The position numbers and the translations under genes were made by a program. 64,000 nt of DNA from Gammaproteobacteria bacterium. GTDB taxonomy: Bacteria; Pseudomonadota; Gammaproteobacteria; Steroidobacterales; GCA-2729495. Positions 42,617 to 52,129 of the stretch are shown in pieces; the stretch's first letter is position 1; the number at the start of each line of letters is the position of its first letter. Where the stretch lies: positions 1 through 64,000 of the forward strand of contig JAJFJS010000061.1 of assembly GCA_021773815.1 (NCBI GenBank), given 5' to 3'. Under the pieces are notes generated by a model. The model did no database searches. It saw nothing but the letters and a program-made list of their open reading frames with translations, and was not told where the DNA came from.

Positions 42617-44167
42617 ATGAAGATTGGCATACCCAGAGAAGTCCACCCGGGTGAACAACGGGTCGCGACGACCCCCGAGGTTGCCGGACAACTGCAAAAA
42701 CTCGGCTTCACCGTCGCCATCGAGGCGGGCGCCGGCGAGCCGGCAAACTTTTCCGATGCCGACTATGCCGAGGCCGGCGTGGAAATCGTCAGCGATGTCC
42801 GCGCGCTTTGGTCCGCCAGCGACATCATCATGAAGGTCCGCGGGCCGGAACGGCATCCCGGCCTGAATATCGACGAATCGGACCTGTTGCGTAGCGGCCA
42901 GGTGCTGATCAGCTTCCTGTGGCCCGCGCAAAACCCCGAGCTGCTCGAGACACTGGCCGCCAAGGGCATCACGGCGCTCGCGATGGACAGCGTGCCGCGC
43001 ATTTCACGCGCCCAGAAGCTCGACGCGTTGAGCTCGATGGCCAACATCGCCGGTTACCGCGCCGTGGTTGAAGCCGCGCAGCATTTCGGCCGGTTCTTCA
43101 CCGGCCAGATCACGGCCGCCGGCAAGGTGCCGCCGGCCAAGGTCCTGGTCATCGGCGCCGGCGTCGCGGGGCTGGCCGCCATCGGCGCGGCCAGGAGCAT
43201 GGGTGCGATCGTCAGGGCCTTCGACACCCGGCCCGAGGTCAAGGAACAGGTCGAGAGCATGGACGGCGAGTTCCTGCTGCTCGACTTCGAGGAAGAGGGT
43301 TCCGGCACCGGCGGCTATGCAAAAGTCATGAGCGAGGAGTTCATCGCCGCAGAGATGGCCTTGTTTGCCGAACAGGCGAAGGAGGTCGATATCATCATCA
43401 CGACCGCGCTGATTCCCGGCAGACCGGCGCCCGAACTGATCACGGCCGAGATGGTCGAGTCGATGAAGGCCGGCAGCGTCATCGTGGACCTCGCGGCCGA
43501 ACAGGGCGGCAACTGCAAGCTGACCGAGGCCGGCAAGGTCGTGGTCAAGAACGGCGTAACGCTGATCGGTTACACGGACCTGCCCAGCCGGCTGGCCGCG
43601 CAATCGAGCCAGCTATACGGCACGAATCTGCGCCACCTGCTGACCGACATGTGCCCGGAGAAAGACGGGCAACTCGTCGTCGACTTCGAAGACGAGGTCG
43701 TGCGCGGCACGACCGTCGTCAAGGACGGCGAGATCACGTGGCCGCCGCCGGCGCCCAAGCTGTCCGCGGCCCCGCCCAAGAAGCCCCCACCCGTCGCCCC
43801 CGCGCCGGCGGAACCGAAGAAGCCGAGCCTGATCGGGCCGGCGCTGACTTTCGGCGGCGGCGCGCTCGCGCTGTTCGGCCTCGGTCTCGTCGCGCCGCCT
43901 TCGTTCATGGCGCATTTCACGGTGTTCGTGCTGGCCTGCTTCGTCGGCTACATGGTGATCTGGAATGTCACCGCGGCGCTGCACACGCCGCTGATGAGCG
44001 TCACGAACGCGATCAGCAGCATCATCATCATCGGCGCCCTGCTGCAGATCAGCTCGGACGAGCTATGGATCATGCTGCTCGCAGGCGTCACGGTACTGAT
44101 TGCCAGTATCAACATATTCGGCGGTTTCGCGGTCACGCGGCGCATGCTCGACATGTTCAGGAGATAG
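42617..44167 (+). CDS. pntA: NAD(P) transhydrogenase subunit alpha
   Basis: The 516-residue protein has the full PntA layout. An alanine-dehydrogenase-like NAD domain (dI) begins [21 protein letters not shown], with [22 protein letters not shown] and [12 protein letters not shown] Pro/Ala-rich linker ([17 protein letters not shown]) follows, then four C-terminal transmembrane helices of dII. The alpha chain is not split, as in E. coli (510 residues). It couples proton flow to hydride transfer between NADH and NADP. Nine bases separate it from pntB. NADPH produced could feed the polyene ketoreductase, but that link is only inferred. Confidence 0.97.
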   Translation: MKIGIPREVHPGEQRVATTPEVAGQLQKLGFTVAIEAGAGEPANFSDADYAEAGVEIVSDVRALWSASDIIMKVRGPERHPGLNIDESDLLRSGQVLISFLWPAQNPELLETLAAKGITALAMDSVPRISRAQKLDALSSMANIAGYRAVVEAAQHFGRFFTGQITAAGKVPPAKVLVIGAGVAGLAAIGAARSMGAIVRAFDTRPEVKEQVESMDGEFLLLDFEEEGSGTGGYAKVMSEEFIAAEMALFAEQAKEVDIIITTALIPGRPAPELITAEMVESMKAGSVIVDLAAEQGGNCKLTEAGKVVVKNGVTLIGYTDLPSRLAAQSSQLYGTNLRHLLTDMCPEKDGQLVVDFEDEVVRGTTVVKDGEITWPPPAPKLSAAPPKKPPPVAPAPAEPKKPSLIGPALTFGGGALALFGLGLVAPPSFMAHFTVFVLACFVGYMVIWNVTAALHTPLMSVTNAISSIIIIGALLQISSDELWIMLLAGVTVLIASINIFGGFAVTRRMLDMFRR

Positions 44168-44176
44168 GGAACCGTC

Positions 44177-45583
44177 ATGCCACAAGCCATCATTCCATCC
44201 GGCGTCGTATCCGTCGCCTACATCGGCGCCACGATCCTGTTCATCCTGGCCCTCGGCGGGCTGAGCCATCCGGAGTCTGCACGACGCGGCAACCTGTTCG
44301 GCATGATCGGCATGGCGCTGGCGTTGTTCGCGACGATCTTCGGCGTCGTCACGGACAACTTCACGCTGCTGATCGTCATGCTGGTCGTCGGCGGCGCCGT
44401 CGGGCTGCAGCTCGCGCGCCGCGTGCAGATGACGCAGATGCCCGAGCTCGTCGCGATCCTGCACAGCCTGGTCGGTCTCGCGGCCGTATTCGTCGGCTTT
44501 GCCAGCTTCACCGACCCGAACGTGCACTTCACGGGCGTCGAGAAAACCATTCACGATATCGAGATCTACATCGGCATCCTGATCGGCGCCATCACGTTCT
44601 CCGGCTCCGTCATCGCATTCGGCAAACTCAGCGGCAAGATCTCGGGCAACCCGATGCTGTTGCCGGCCCGTCACTGGATGAATCTCGGCCTGCTCCTCGT
44701 CACGATCTGGGTCGGCGGGCAGTTTGTCGGGCAATCGGCCGCGGGCGGCGGCATGGCCATGCTGCTGATCATGACGGTGCTCGCACTGCTGTTCGGCATT
44801 CACATGGTCATGGCCATCGGCGGCGCCGACATGCCGGTCGTCGTATCGATGCTCAACAGCTACTCCGGCTGGGCCGCGTCAGCCACGGGCTTCATGCTGA
44901 GCAACGACCTGCTGATCGTCACCGGCGCGCTCGTCGGCAGTTCCGGCGCCATCCTCAGCTACATCATGTGTCGGGCGATGAATCGCAACTTTTTCTCGGT
45001 CATCGCCGGCGGTTTCGGCACGACCAGCGGCTCCAGCACGGGCGACGGCGAGGATCAGGGCGAAGTCATCGCGATCGACGCCGCCGAGACGGCCGAGCTG
45101 CTCAAGGATGCGAAGGAAGTCATGATCATCCCGGGCTACGGCATGGCGGTCGCGCAGGCGCAGCACATCGTGCACGAGATCACGCGCAAGTTGCGCGACA
45201 AGGGCATCAATGTGCGCTTCGGCATCCACCCGGTCGCGGGCCGCATGCCCGGACACATGAACGTGCTGCTTGCCGAAGCGAAGCTACCGTACGACATCGT
45301 CTTCGAGATGGATGAGATCAACGACGATTTTCCCAAGGTCGACGTGTCCATCGTTATCGGCGCAAACGACATCGTGAATCCGTCGGCGCTGACCGACCCG
45401 AATTCGCCGATTGCCGGCATGCCGGTACTCGAATGCTGGAAAGGCGGTACGACGATCGTGCTCAAACGCGGCATGGCCACCGGCTACGCCGGCGTCCAGA
45501 ACCCGCTGTTCTTCCTGGACAACACGCGCATGCTGTTCGGCGACGCCAGGGACAGCCTGGACAACGTCCTGAGCAACCTGTAA
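44177..45583 (+). CDS. pntB: NAD(P) transhydrogenase subunit beta
   Basis: A 468-residue protein. The first 270 residues hold about nine transmembrane helices of domain II ([40 protein letters not shown] near 220-260). The C-terminal NADP(H) domain III contains [47 protein letters not shown] and [14 protein letters not shown], all standard. It forms the proton-translocating transhydrogenase with PntA encoded just upstream. A terminator follows 155 bases after its stop. Confidence 0.97.
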   Translation: MPQAIIPSGVVSVAYIGATILFILALGGLSHPESARRGNLFGMIGMALALFATIFGVVTDNFTLLIVMLVVGGAVGLQLARRVQMTQMPELVAILHSLVGLAAVFVGFASFTDPNVHFTGVEKTIHDIEIYIGILIGAITFSGSVIAFGKLSGKISGNPMLLPARHWMNLGLLLVTIWVGGQFVGQSAAGGGMAMLLIMTVLALLFGIHMVMAIGGADMPVVVSMLNSYSGWAASATGFMLSNDLLIVTGALVGSSGAILSYIMCRAMNRNFFSVIAGGFGTTSGSSTGDGEDQGEVIAIDAAETAELLKDAKEVMIIPGYGMAVAQAQHIVHEITRKLRDKGINVRFGIHPVAGRMPGHMNVLLAEAKLPYDIVFEMDEINDDFPKVDVSIVIGANDIVNPSALTDPNSPIAGMPVLECWKGGTTIVLKRGMATGYAGVQNPLFFLDNTRMLFGDARDSLDNVLSNL

Positions 45584-45664
45584 GCGGGTGCCGACATCCG
45601 GAAAATGAGAACCCGGTCAACGACCGGCCGGGGGTAATCGGGTACTTTTCGGTTTCGGTCACGG

Positions 45665-45713
45665 ATGCGCCCGCAACAATAAAAGTCTCAATTTGAGCTA
45701 GGTGCGGGCGCAT
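45665..45713 (+). other. Nested inverted repeat in the pntB 3' region
   Basis: ATGCGCCCGCA at 45665-45675 pairs perfectly with TGCGGGCGCAT at 45703-45713. The 27-base loop contains a small inner hairpin, CTCAA/TTGAG. It lies between the pntB stop and the terminator at 45738. It could be a 3' stabilising structure, a protein-binding operator or part of a small RNA. No known family was recognised. Confidence 0.55.
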
Positions 45714-45737
45714 TTGTGCCGACCCCCTCAGCAACCG

Positions 45738-45768
45738 ACAAAAGCCCCTCACGGGGCTTTTGTTTTTT
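45738..45768 (+). terminator. Rho-independent terminator after pntB
   Basis: ACAAAAGCCCC and GGGGCTTTTGT form a perfect 11-bp stem around a four-base loop, followed by TTTTT. It ends the pntAB transcript. The A run on the other side could also serve the convergent DUF3106 operon. Confidence 0.93.
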
Positions 45769-45822
45769 CGGCGACGGGTCCCGATCCCACGGCGGGCCTA
45801 TAACCGGACGACGCCCGGATCA

Positions 45823-46428
45823 CTAACGGCCGCGCGACCGGCCCTGCGGCTGACGCGGCGGCTGACGATCGCGCGCGCGCTGGCGCGCACGGTCACGCTG
45901 CTCGGGCGTCATATCCTGCCACCGCTGGCGCAACTGTTGGCGCCGCTCGGGCGGCAACGCGCGAAACCGCTGAAAATTCTTCCTCGCCCGGGCCTGATCC
46001 TCGGGCGACATCTGCAGATACCGGGCATATTGCTGGCGTGCACGCCGGCGCTGCTCAGGCGACAGGCTCTGCCATTTGCCGAACCGTCCGCGCGCCAGCC
46101 GGCGCTGCTCGGGCGTCATCGCCAGCCAGCGATCGGCGCCGGTAGCCATGCGCTGCCGTCGTTCGGCGGGCAGTGCATCCCAGTCGCCGGAAAAGCGCTG
46201 CAGCACGCGCTGCTGATCGGCACTGAGCTGATGCCAGGCGGGCGCATCGTCGGCCTGCGCGGCGGCGAATGCGAAGAGCGTCAACAGCAGGCCGATTGAC
46301 AACCAGCGCACGACAGCCGGACGCGCCATCGCCTTCACCGGCGCCATGGCATCGGCGGCGCACCGTTTCGTCAGCACCGCGGACCCGGCCATGCAGGACG
46401 GATTCGACGCTCGGTTATTCCGGCTCAT
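45823..46428 (-). CDS. DUF3106-type secreted protein
   Basis: From the ATG at 46428, which has a strong AGGAGGG ribosome site, the protein has 201 residues. A hydrophobic segment, VVRWLSIGLLLTLFAFAAAQA, at about residues 38-58 acts as signal or anchor. The mature part repeats a LSxxQRxxxxxxxxRWxxMxPEQR pattern (AWHQLSADQQRVLQ, LPAERRQRMA, MTPEQRRLAR, LSPEQRRRAR, LPPERRQQLR) and ends in an Arg/Gln-rich tail. This is characteristic of the DUF3106 family, usually encoded with an ECF sigma factor and a DUF3619 protein, as here. The function is unknown. It overlaps the upstream small gene by 14 bases. Confidence 0.85.
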   Translation of the reverse strand: MSRNNRASNPSCMAGSAVLTKRCAADAMAPVKAMARPAVVRWLSIGLLLTLFAFAAAQADDAPAWHQLSADQQRVLQRFSGDWDALPAERRQRMATGADRWLAMTPEQRRLARGRFGKWQSLSPEQRRRARQQYARYLQMSPEDQARARKNFQRFRALPPERRQQLRQRWQDMTPEQRDRARQRARDRQPPRQPQGRSRGR

Positions 46429-46663
46429 CGATATCCCTCCTGTCAGTAAAATCTTCATCGTCGGGGTTCTGCTCGCCCGAACCCTGCTCCCCGGCAGGCG
46501 GGAGGCTGTCGACAAATGCCTGCCAGTGATCATCCTCTCCCTCCCAGCTGCCCAAAAACTCGATCAGGTCCGCGTCCGGCAACTCTGCCTCGGGGTCGGC
46601 GGCCACGGCCGCGGCCATGCCGAGACCGGCCAGTCCCGCCACAACGCCGCACCAACGGTTCAA
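46415..46663 (-). CDS. Small acidic secreted protein
   Basis: An 82-residue protein with signal peptide MNRWCGVVAGLAGLGMAAAVAA. A very acidic mature part (FLGSWEGEDDHWQAFVDSLP, ending DEDFTDRRDIDEPE) follows. It overlaps the DUF3619 stop by four bases and the DUF3106 start by 14, so it is clearly part of the operon. It has the typical position and features of a small periplasmic partner of the sigma/DUF3619/DUF3106 group. I know no function. Confidence 0.8.
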   Translation of the reverse strand: MNRWCGVVAGLAGLGMAAAVAADPEAELPDADLIEFLGSWEGEDDHWQAFVDSLPPAGEQGSGEQNPDDEDFTDRRDIDEPE

Positions 46664-47040
46664 CCGATATTCTCCAGTTCATCTTCCGGCAGCCACACGA
46701 AAAATTCGAGTTCGTCGTACATCTCCAGTTCGCCGTCATCGAGCAACAGTTCGAAGTCGACCATGTCGTCGGTCATCAGCGGCACGACGGCGATGTCCGG
46801 CATCGGCCGCCACCACCACACCGCGAGCAGGACGGCAGCCGTCGCCATCACGCCGGCCGGCGCCCAGCGCAGCCGACCGGTCGGTCGGTCGAGTTCCTCC
46901 AGCGCCGACTGGCGCGCACGGTTCAGGCGCGACTGCGTCGTCGCATCGAGCCGCTCCGCGCTGTCGCGCAACCGGTCGCCTGCGCGTGCGGCAAACTCCC
47001 GGTCCGCGCTTCCCAGCGTGTCGTGATCAGTTGTTTTCAT
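46660..47040 (-). CDS. DUF3619-like membrane protein, probable anti-sigma factor
   Basis: Starting at the ATG at 47040 the protein has 126 residues. An N-terminal cytoplasmic helix pair (ADREFAARAGDRLRDSAERLDATTQSRLNRARQSALEE) resembles DUF3619 proteins. One transmembrane helix, GVMATAAVLLAVWWW, lies near residues 62-76, followed by a strongly acidic periplasmic tail. It follows an ECF sigma gene with a 14-base overlap, so a role as anti-sigma is likely. An upstream in-frame start (47154) falls inside the sigma gene and is rejected. Confidence 0.78.
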   Translation of the reverse strand: MKTTDHDTLGSADREFAARAGDRLRDSAERLDATTQSRLNRARQSALEELDRPTGRLRWAPAGVMATAAVLLAVWWWRPMPDIAVVPLMTDDMVDFELLLDDGELEMYDELEFFVWLPEDELENIG

Positions 47041-47665
47041 CGCCGCTTTCCCAGTGATCGCCCAGCGCGGCCCGCAGATTCCGCACCGCCCGTGAATAAT
47101 GCGTCTTGACGCTGCCGTCTGAACAGCCCATCGCCGCGGCGGTCCCGGCGACATCCAGGCCTTCTATCGTGCGGAGCAAGAATGCCTGTTGCTGGCGGGC
47201 AGGCAACGCACGAATCGCCGTCTCCAGCGCCGCCATCGACTCGTCGAGCGCAACCTGGCGGTCCGGCTGCGCCGTGACGACATCCGGCGCCAGCGCCACG
47301 GGGTCGATGACATCATCGGCGTCGCGCCGCGCAAACCAGCCGAAGACGCGATTCCGTACCGCCTGCTGGCGCTGATGATCGCGAATACGGTTTTGCAGGA
47401 TCCGGTAAAACAACGGCTGCCACTCGGCCTCGGGACGACGCGCATACGAGCGGACGAGACGGATCATCGCATCCTGGACAATATCGAAGGCCTCATCCGC
47501 ATCGCGCACCGCGATCCGTGCGATGCGATACGCACGCTGCTCGACGCCGGACAAGAACCGCTCCATCGCGCGCCGTTGATCCAGCGTACCATCCTCCCGT
47601 TCCCAGCCGGAGCCGTCCTGCGTGGCCGCCAATATATAGGAATTCATAACTGATGCTGCCTTCAT
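47027..47665 (-). CDS. ECF-type RNA polymerase sigma factor
   Basis: A 212-residue protein. Sigma region 2 spans about residues 33-105 (AYRIARIAVRDADEAFDIVQDAMIRLVRSYARR, PLFYRILQNRIRDHQRQQA). A 40-residue linker follows, then region 4 (ALPARQQQAFLLRTIEGLDVAGTAAAMGCSDGSVKTHYSRAVRNLRAAL). It heads the four-gene operon with DUF3619, a small acidic protein and DUF3106. An ATG six codons downstream is an alternative start. The promoter would be in the AT-rich gap at 47666-48027. Confidence 0.9.
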   Translation of the reverse strand: MKAASVMNSYILAATQDGSGWEREDGTLDQRRAMERFLSGVEQRAYRIARIAVRDADEAFDIVQDAMIRLVRSYARRPEAEWQPLFYRILQNRIRDHQRQQAVRNRVFGWFARRDADDVIDPVALAPDVVTAQPDRQVALDESMAALETAIRALPARQQQAFLLRTIEGLDVAGTAAAMGCSDGSVKTHYSRAVRNLRAALGDHWESGDENN

Positions 47666-48027
47666 GGCGTCGCGGCGCTCAAACCGCGCTCCGATCTGCT
47701 ATAAACGACCCGTCGGCCAATTCGTTGACACGATCGGGGTCCCGGTTCGCGGTCCGATCACCGCAGTTATACACACTGATCCTGTAATCGCATGGCCTTA
47801 GCCGTCTTTTGCCTTGCAGTAGTTTATAAAAAGACTATAACTATATGTTTCTGTTAGCTTATCTGTATGTCGATCAAAATTTGGTCAGATTAACGGGCCC
47901 GACCGAACAACGCGGTTTCCGGCTGCGATCCCGCCCGTTGTCCACAGTTTTATCCACAGTTTTTGTGGAAAACTCCGAGTCCCCGCAAACGCCTGCACTG
48001 CGCCCGACGACGGGTTAGTTCGCCGCC
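47666..48027. promoter_or_regulatory. AT-rich divergent gap with four DnaA-box-like sites
   Basis: This 362-base gap lies between the divergent sigma and priA genes. TTATACACA (47767-47775), TTGTCCACA (47938-47946), TTATCCACA (47950-47958) and the reverse of TTTTCCACA (47964-47972) match or nearly match the DnaA-box consensus TTATNCACA. Three are packed in 35 bases. The stretch 47820-47895 is strikingly AT-rich for this genome. Such an array can be a DnaA-regulated promoter or part of an origin. Genes to the left mostly run left and genes to the right mostly run right as far as 57.6 kb. No dnaA, rpmH or gidA is in the window. Confidence 0.55.
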
Positions 48028-50250
48028 GTGCCCGGAACCATTCTTCGCGTCGGCCTGGCCACGCCGCTACCGCGATTGTTCGACTACGCGCTGCCGGCAA
48101 CAGGAGACGGGGAGGCAATACCGGCGCGCGGTCAGCGCGTCATCGTGCCGTTCGGCAAGACCACCCGAACCGGCATCGTTGCGCAAATCACCGATGGCAC
48201 CGAGATTCCCGCGGACCGCCTGCGGCGCATCATCCGGATCGTCGATGCCGAACCGCTGCTCGATGACACGACGATGGCGCTGCTCGAATGGGCCGCGGAC
48301 TACTATCATCATCCGGTCGGCGAAGTGTTCGCCGCCGCATTGCCGGCAACATTGCGCCGCGGCGGGGCACTGGACGCGACGGAAACGGTCTGGTGCGCAA
48401 CCGCCGACGGTCTCGCCGCCGATTCCGCGTCGCTGGCGCGGCGCGCCCCGGTCCAGTCCCGCGTACTCGACAGCGTCTGTCGGTCGCCGGACGGCGCCGA
48501 CGCGACGGCACTGGAGCCGGCGGGCGCGACCTGGCGAACGGCGGCGCAAAAGCTCGTGGCCAAGGGCCTGGTACGTTGCGCCGAACGGCGGACCGGTATC
48601 GATCACGAACCGCTAGCCACACCCGAACCGGCGCCGACACCGACCGACGCTCAGCAGACAGCCATCGATACGCTAAACGCAACGTCGGGTTACGGCGCGT
48701 TCCTGCTCGAGGGCATCACGGGCAGCGGCAAGACCGAGGTCTACCTGCGGTGTGTCGCACAACAACTCGAACGCGGCCGCCAGTCACTGCTGCTGGTTCC
48801 CGAGATCGGGCTGACGCCGCAGCTGGTCGACCGTTTTCGGCGGCGCCTGAATACGCCGATCGCGGTATTGCACTCGGGCCTCAACGACACGGCGCGGCTG
48901 GCGGCATGGCGCGCGGCACGGGACGGCAGCGCCGGCGTCATCATCGGCACGCGGTCGGCCGTATTCACGCCGCTGGCCCGGCCCGGCTTCATCGTTGTCG
49001 ACGAGGAGCACGACGCCTCGCTCAAGCAACAGGACGGGTTCCGTTATTCGGCGCGCGACCTCGCTGTCTGGCGCGCCCGCCAGCTCGACATACCGGTCGT
49101 GCTCGGCTCGGCAACGCCGTCGTTCGAGTCGCTCGACAACGTTGCCGCGGGACGCTATACGAAACTGCGGCTGCCGAGCCGGCCCGGCGCCGCACGCCGA
49201 CCCGGCATCCGGCTCATCGACCTGCGGGTACAACCCGCCAAGGACGGACTGACCGAACCGCTGCGCCGGGCGATCGGCCGTCACCTCGACGACGACGGAC
49301 AGGTGCTGCTGTACCTGAACCGCCGCGGCTTCGCGCCGGCGATGCTGTGCACCGGCTGCGGCCAACTCGTTGAATGCAGCCGCTGCGACGCGCGACTCGT
49401 TTTTCACCAGCGTCGTTCGCGCCTGATCTGTCATCACTGTGGCGCCGAGCACGCGGTGCCGACCGAATGCGCCGCCTGTCACGCGCCCGACCTGCTGCCC
49501 GTCGGCCAGGGCACGGAACGACTCGAACAGGCGCTGCAGGCGCTGTACGGCGAACACGGCATCGTGCGCATCGATCGCGACACGACGCGGCGCAAGGGCG
49601 AAATTGAGCGACGACTCGAATCTGTACGCAGCGGCGAGGCGCGCATCCTGCTCGGTACGCAGATGCTGACCAAGGGACACGACTTCCCGAACGTCACGAT
49701 GGTCGGGATCATCGACGCGGATCAGGGGCTGTTCGGCACGGACTTTCGCAGCAGCGAACGCCTCGCCCAGTCGTTCATCCAGGTGGCCGGCCGCACCGGC
49801 CGCGGCGACCGGCCCGGCGAAGTCTTCATCCAGACGCTGTTTCCGGATCACCCGCTGCTGAACACGCTGGTGGCAGACGGTTACGAATCGTTCGCGGCAG
49901 CCGCGCTGGCCGAACGCCGCGCGGCCCACTGGCCCCCATACAGCTGCCTGGCACTGGCGCGCGCCGAGGCCGGCCAGCGCGCGACCGCTTTCGCCTTTCT
50001 CGAGGACGCACGCAATCTCGCCGCGACGCTGATCGAAACGGGCCGCTATAGCGGCGTGCGCTGGTTGGGACCGGCGGCGGCGCCGATGGAGCGGCGCGCC
50101 GGCCGCTACCGTGGCCAGTTGCTGATCCAGGCCGACAGCCGCGCGCAGATCCAGCGCTTTCTCGCCGCCTGGCGACCGGCGCTGGACACATTGAAATCGG
50201 CGCGCAACGCTCGCTGGTCCGTCGACGTCGATCCGGTCGAACTCTTCTGA
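48028..50250 (+). CDS. priA: Primosomal protein N' (replication restart helicase)
   Basis: A GTG start gives a 740-residue protein. The N-terminal DNA-binding part is short and alanine-rich (DYALPATGDGE, GRTRTGIVA). The helicase core contains Walker A EGITGSGKTEVYL and Walker B VVDEEHDASLKQ. A zinc-binding insert has eight cysteines (CTGCG, CSRCD, CHHCG, CAACH). The C-terminal GTQMLTKGHDFPNV and QVAGRTGRG motifs are canonical for PriA. It restarts stalled replication forks. The gene is led by the DnaA-box region and followed 93 bases later by argS. Confidence 0.97.
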   Translation: MPGTILRVGLATPLPRLFDYALPATGDGEAIPARGQRVIVPFGKTTRTGIVAQITDGTEIPADRLRRIIRIVDAEPLLDDTTMALLEWAADYYHHPVGEVFAAALPATLRRGGALDATETVWCATADGLAADSASLARRAPVQSRVLDSVCRSPDGADATALEPAGATWRTAAQKLVAKGLVRCAERRTGIDHEPLATPEPAPTPTDAQQTAIDTLNATSGYGAFLLEGITGSGKTEVYLRCVAQQLERGRQSLLLVPEIGLTPQLVDRFRRRLNTPIAVLHSGLNDTARLAAWRAARDGSAGVIIGTRSAVFTPLARPGFIVVDEEHDASLKQQDGFRYSARDLAVWRARQLDIPVVLGSATPSFESLDNVAAGRYTKLRLPSRPGAARRPGIRLIDLRVQPAKDGLTEPLRRAIGRHLDDDGQVLLYLNRRGFAPAMLCTGCGQLVECSRCDARLVFHQRRSRLICHHCGAEHAVPTECAACHAPDLLPVGQGTERLEQALQALYGEHGIVRIDRDTTRRKGEIERRLESVRSGEARILLGTQMLTKGHDFPNVTMVGIIDADQGLFGTDFRSSERLAQSFIQVAGRTGRGDRPGEVFIQTLFPDHPLLNTLVADGYESFAAAALAERRAAHWPPYSCLALARAEAGQRATAFAFLEDARNLAATLIETGRYSGVRWLGPAAAPMERRAGRYRGQLLIQADSRAQIQRFLAAWRPALDTLKSARNARWSVDVDPVELF

Positions 50251-50343
50251 CGCCGAATAACCGCCGGTCCAATCCGCGCATTCCTTATTCGGGTCAGCTG
50301 CTAGAATGCCGGACTCCCGGATACCTCCAGTGCGACAGACAGG

Positions 50344-52101
50344 ATGAAGAAGCAGGTTGAACAACTCGTAGCCGCGGCCATCGCCCGGTTACCCGGTATC
50401 GACGCGCTCGGCGCCGACGGCTTGCCCGTGCCCGAGATCGAGCGCACCCGCGATCGTCGCCACGGCGACTATGCCTGCAATATCGCGATGCGCCTGGCCA
50501 AGCCGCTGGGCGGTAAACCGCGCGACATCGCGCAGGCCATCATCGACCTGATACCCGCGGCAGATCTTGTCACCAGGATGGAGATCGCCGGCCCGGGATT
50601 CATCAATTTTCATCTGGCGCCGGCGGCCTTCCATGCCGAAGTCGCCCGCGTGCTGGCGCGGGGCGATACGTACGGTCACGGCGACACCGGCCGCGGCCGG
50701 AAGATCTGCGTCGAATACGTGTCGGCCAACCCGACCGGGCCGCTGCACGTCGGCCACGGCCGGCACGCCGCCTACGGTGCGACCGTCGCGAACCTGCTGC
50801 GCGCGACCGGCCACGAGGTCCACGAGGAATACTACGTCAATGATGCCGGTCGGCAGATGGACATCCTCGCGCTCAGCGTCTGGATCCGCATGCTTCAGTC
50901 CGCAGGTATCGACATCGCCCTGCCTGCCGGCGGCTATCGCGGCGGCTACGTCCGGGATATCGCCGCGGCTGCGGCGCCGGCATTCACCAGCGCGGTCGCG
51001 GCGACGCACCTGCCCGCGGCCGGGAGCCTGCCCGACGATGCCCCCGACGGCGATGCCGATCTCCACGTCGATGCATGGATCGATCATGCGCGCGCCACGC
51101 TGGGCGAAGACACCTTTCGCGCGATCCTGGACTGCGCGCTCGATTCGATCCTCGGCGATATCCGCGACGACATGGACGCCTTCGGCGCACGTCCCGCCGA
51201 ATGGTTTTCCGAACGCAGCCTGACGGACAGCGGCGCGGTCCAGCACGCGCTCGACAAAGTCGCGGCGAGCGGCAAGACCTACGAGAAAGACGGCGCGATC
51301 TGGTTTCGCGCGACCGACTACGGCGACGAGAAGGACCGGGTTGTCGTGCGCGACAACGGCCGCACGACCTATTTCGCGTCCGATATCGCCTATCACCTGC
51401 ACAAGCGTGAACGCGGTTTCGACACGCTGCTCGATATCTGGGGCGCCGATCACCACGGCTATGTCCCGCGCGTGCGCGCCGGCATCGAGGCCATGGGCGA
51501 GTCGCCGGACATCCTCGAAGTCCAGCTCGTGCAGTTCGTCGCCCTGTTCCGCGGCGACGTAAAACAGCAGATGTCGACACGCTCGGGCGAATTCATCACG
51601 CTGCGCGAACTGCGCGACGAGGTCGGTAACGATGCCGCACGATTCTTCTTTGTCTCGCGGTCCAACGACCAGCATCTGGATTTCGACCTCGAGCTGGCCA
51701 AATCGCAATCGAACGACAACCCGGTGTACTACATCCAGTATGCGCACGCGCGCGTCTGGAGCGTCATGCGCGAACTCGAATCGCGCAACCTGACGTGGTC
51801 CGAGAGCAACGGCCGCGCGCACCTGCACCTGTTGACGGCCGATCACGAACAGGCGCTGCTGCAGAGACTCGCACGGTATCCCGAAATCGTGGCACTGGCG
51901 GCGCGACAACGCGCGCCGCAACATCTTGTGCACGACCTGCGCGAACTGGCCCACGAGTTACACACGTACTACAACGCGCATCGATTCATCGTCGATGATG
52001 CCGGTTTGCGTGATGCGCGCCTGCTGCTGATCAACGCAGTCCGGCAGGTCATCTGTAACGGGCTTACGCTCGTCGGCGTGTCGGCGCCGCAATCAATGTG
52101 A
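50344..52101 (+). CDS. argS: Arginine--tRNA ligase
   Basis: A 585-residue class I synthetase. The N-terminal ArgS additional domain begins MKKQVEQLVAAAIARLPG. The signature VSANPTGPLHVGHGRHAA carries the HIGH variant HVGH at about residue 130. The C-terminal KMSKS-equivalent is QQMSTRSGEFITLREL, and the final anticodon-binding part has LVHDLRELAHELHTYYNAHRF. Length and motif order agree with bacterial ArgS. It precedes a SPOR gene, a common gammaproteobacterial order. Confidence 0.97.
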   Translation: MKKQVEQLVAAAIARLPGIDALGADGLPVPEIERTRDRRHGDYACNIAMRLAKPLGGKPRDIAQAIIDLIPAADLVTRMEIAGPGFINFHLAPAAFHAEVARVLARGDTYGHGDTGRGRKICVEYVSANPTGPLHVGHGRHAAYGATVANLLRATGHEVHEEYYVNDAGRQMDILALSVWIRMLQSAGIDIALPAGGYRGGYVRDIAAAAAPAFTSAVAATHLPAAGSLPDDAPDGDADLHVDAWIDHARATLGEDTFRAILDCALDSILGDIRDDMDAFGARPAEWFSERSLTDSGAVQHALDKVAASGKTYEKDGAIWFRATDYGDEKDRVVVRDNGRTTYFASDIAYHLHKRERGFDTLLDIWGADHHGYVPRVRAGIEAMGESPDILEVQLVQFVALFRGDVKQQMSTRSGEFITLRELRDEVGNDAARFFFVSRSNDQHLDFDLELAKSQSNDNPVYYIQYAHARVWSVMRELESRNLTWSESNGRAHLHLLTADHEQALLQRLARYPEIVALAARQRAPQHLVHDLRELAHELHTYYNAHRFIVDDAGLRDARLLLINAVRQVICNGLTLVGVSAPQSM

Positions 52102-52129
52102 CCCGGCCCCGGCGGACACGGATACACTG

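Noticed and set aside
43651-45315. A 554-codon rightward frame across the pntA/pntB junction
   Set aside because: It is out of frame with two textbook genes and gives an arginine/histidine-rich product without any motif.
45665-45713. Integron attC site
   Set aside because: The palindrome lacks the GTTRRRY/RYYYAAC core sites and no integrase is present.
48784-50364. A 526-codon leftward frame opposite priA
   Set aside because: It is antisense to a canonical PriA. Length alone is expected in GC-rich DNA.
50389-51954. A 521-codon leftward frame opposite argS
   Set aside because: It is antisense to a canonical ArgS and has no protein motif.
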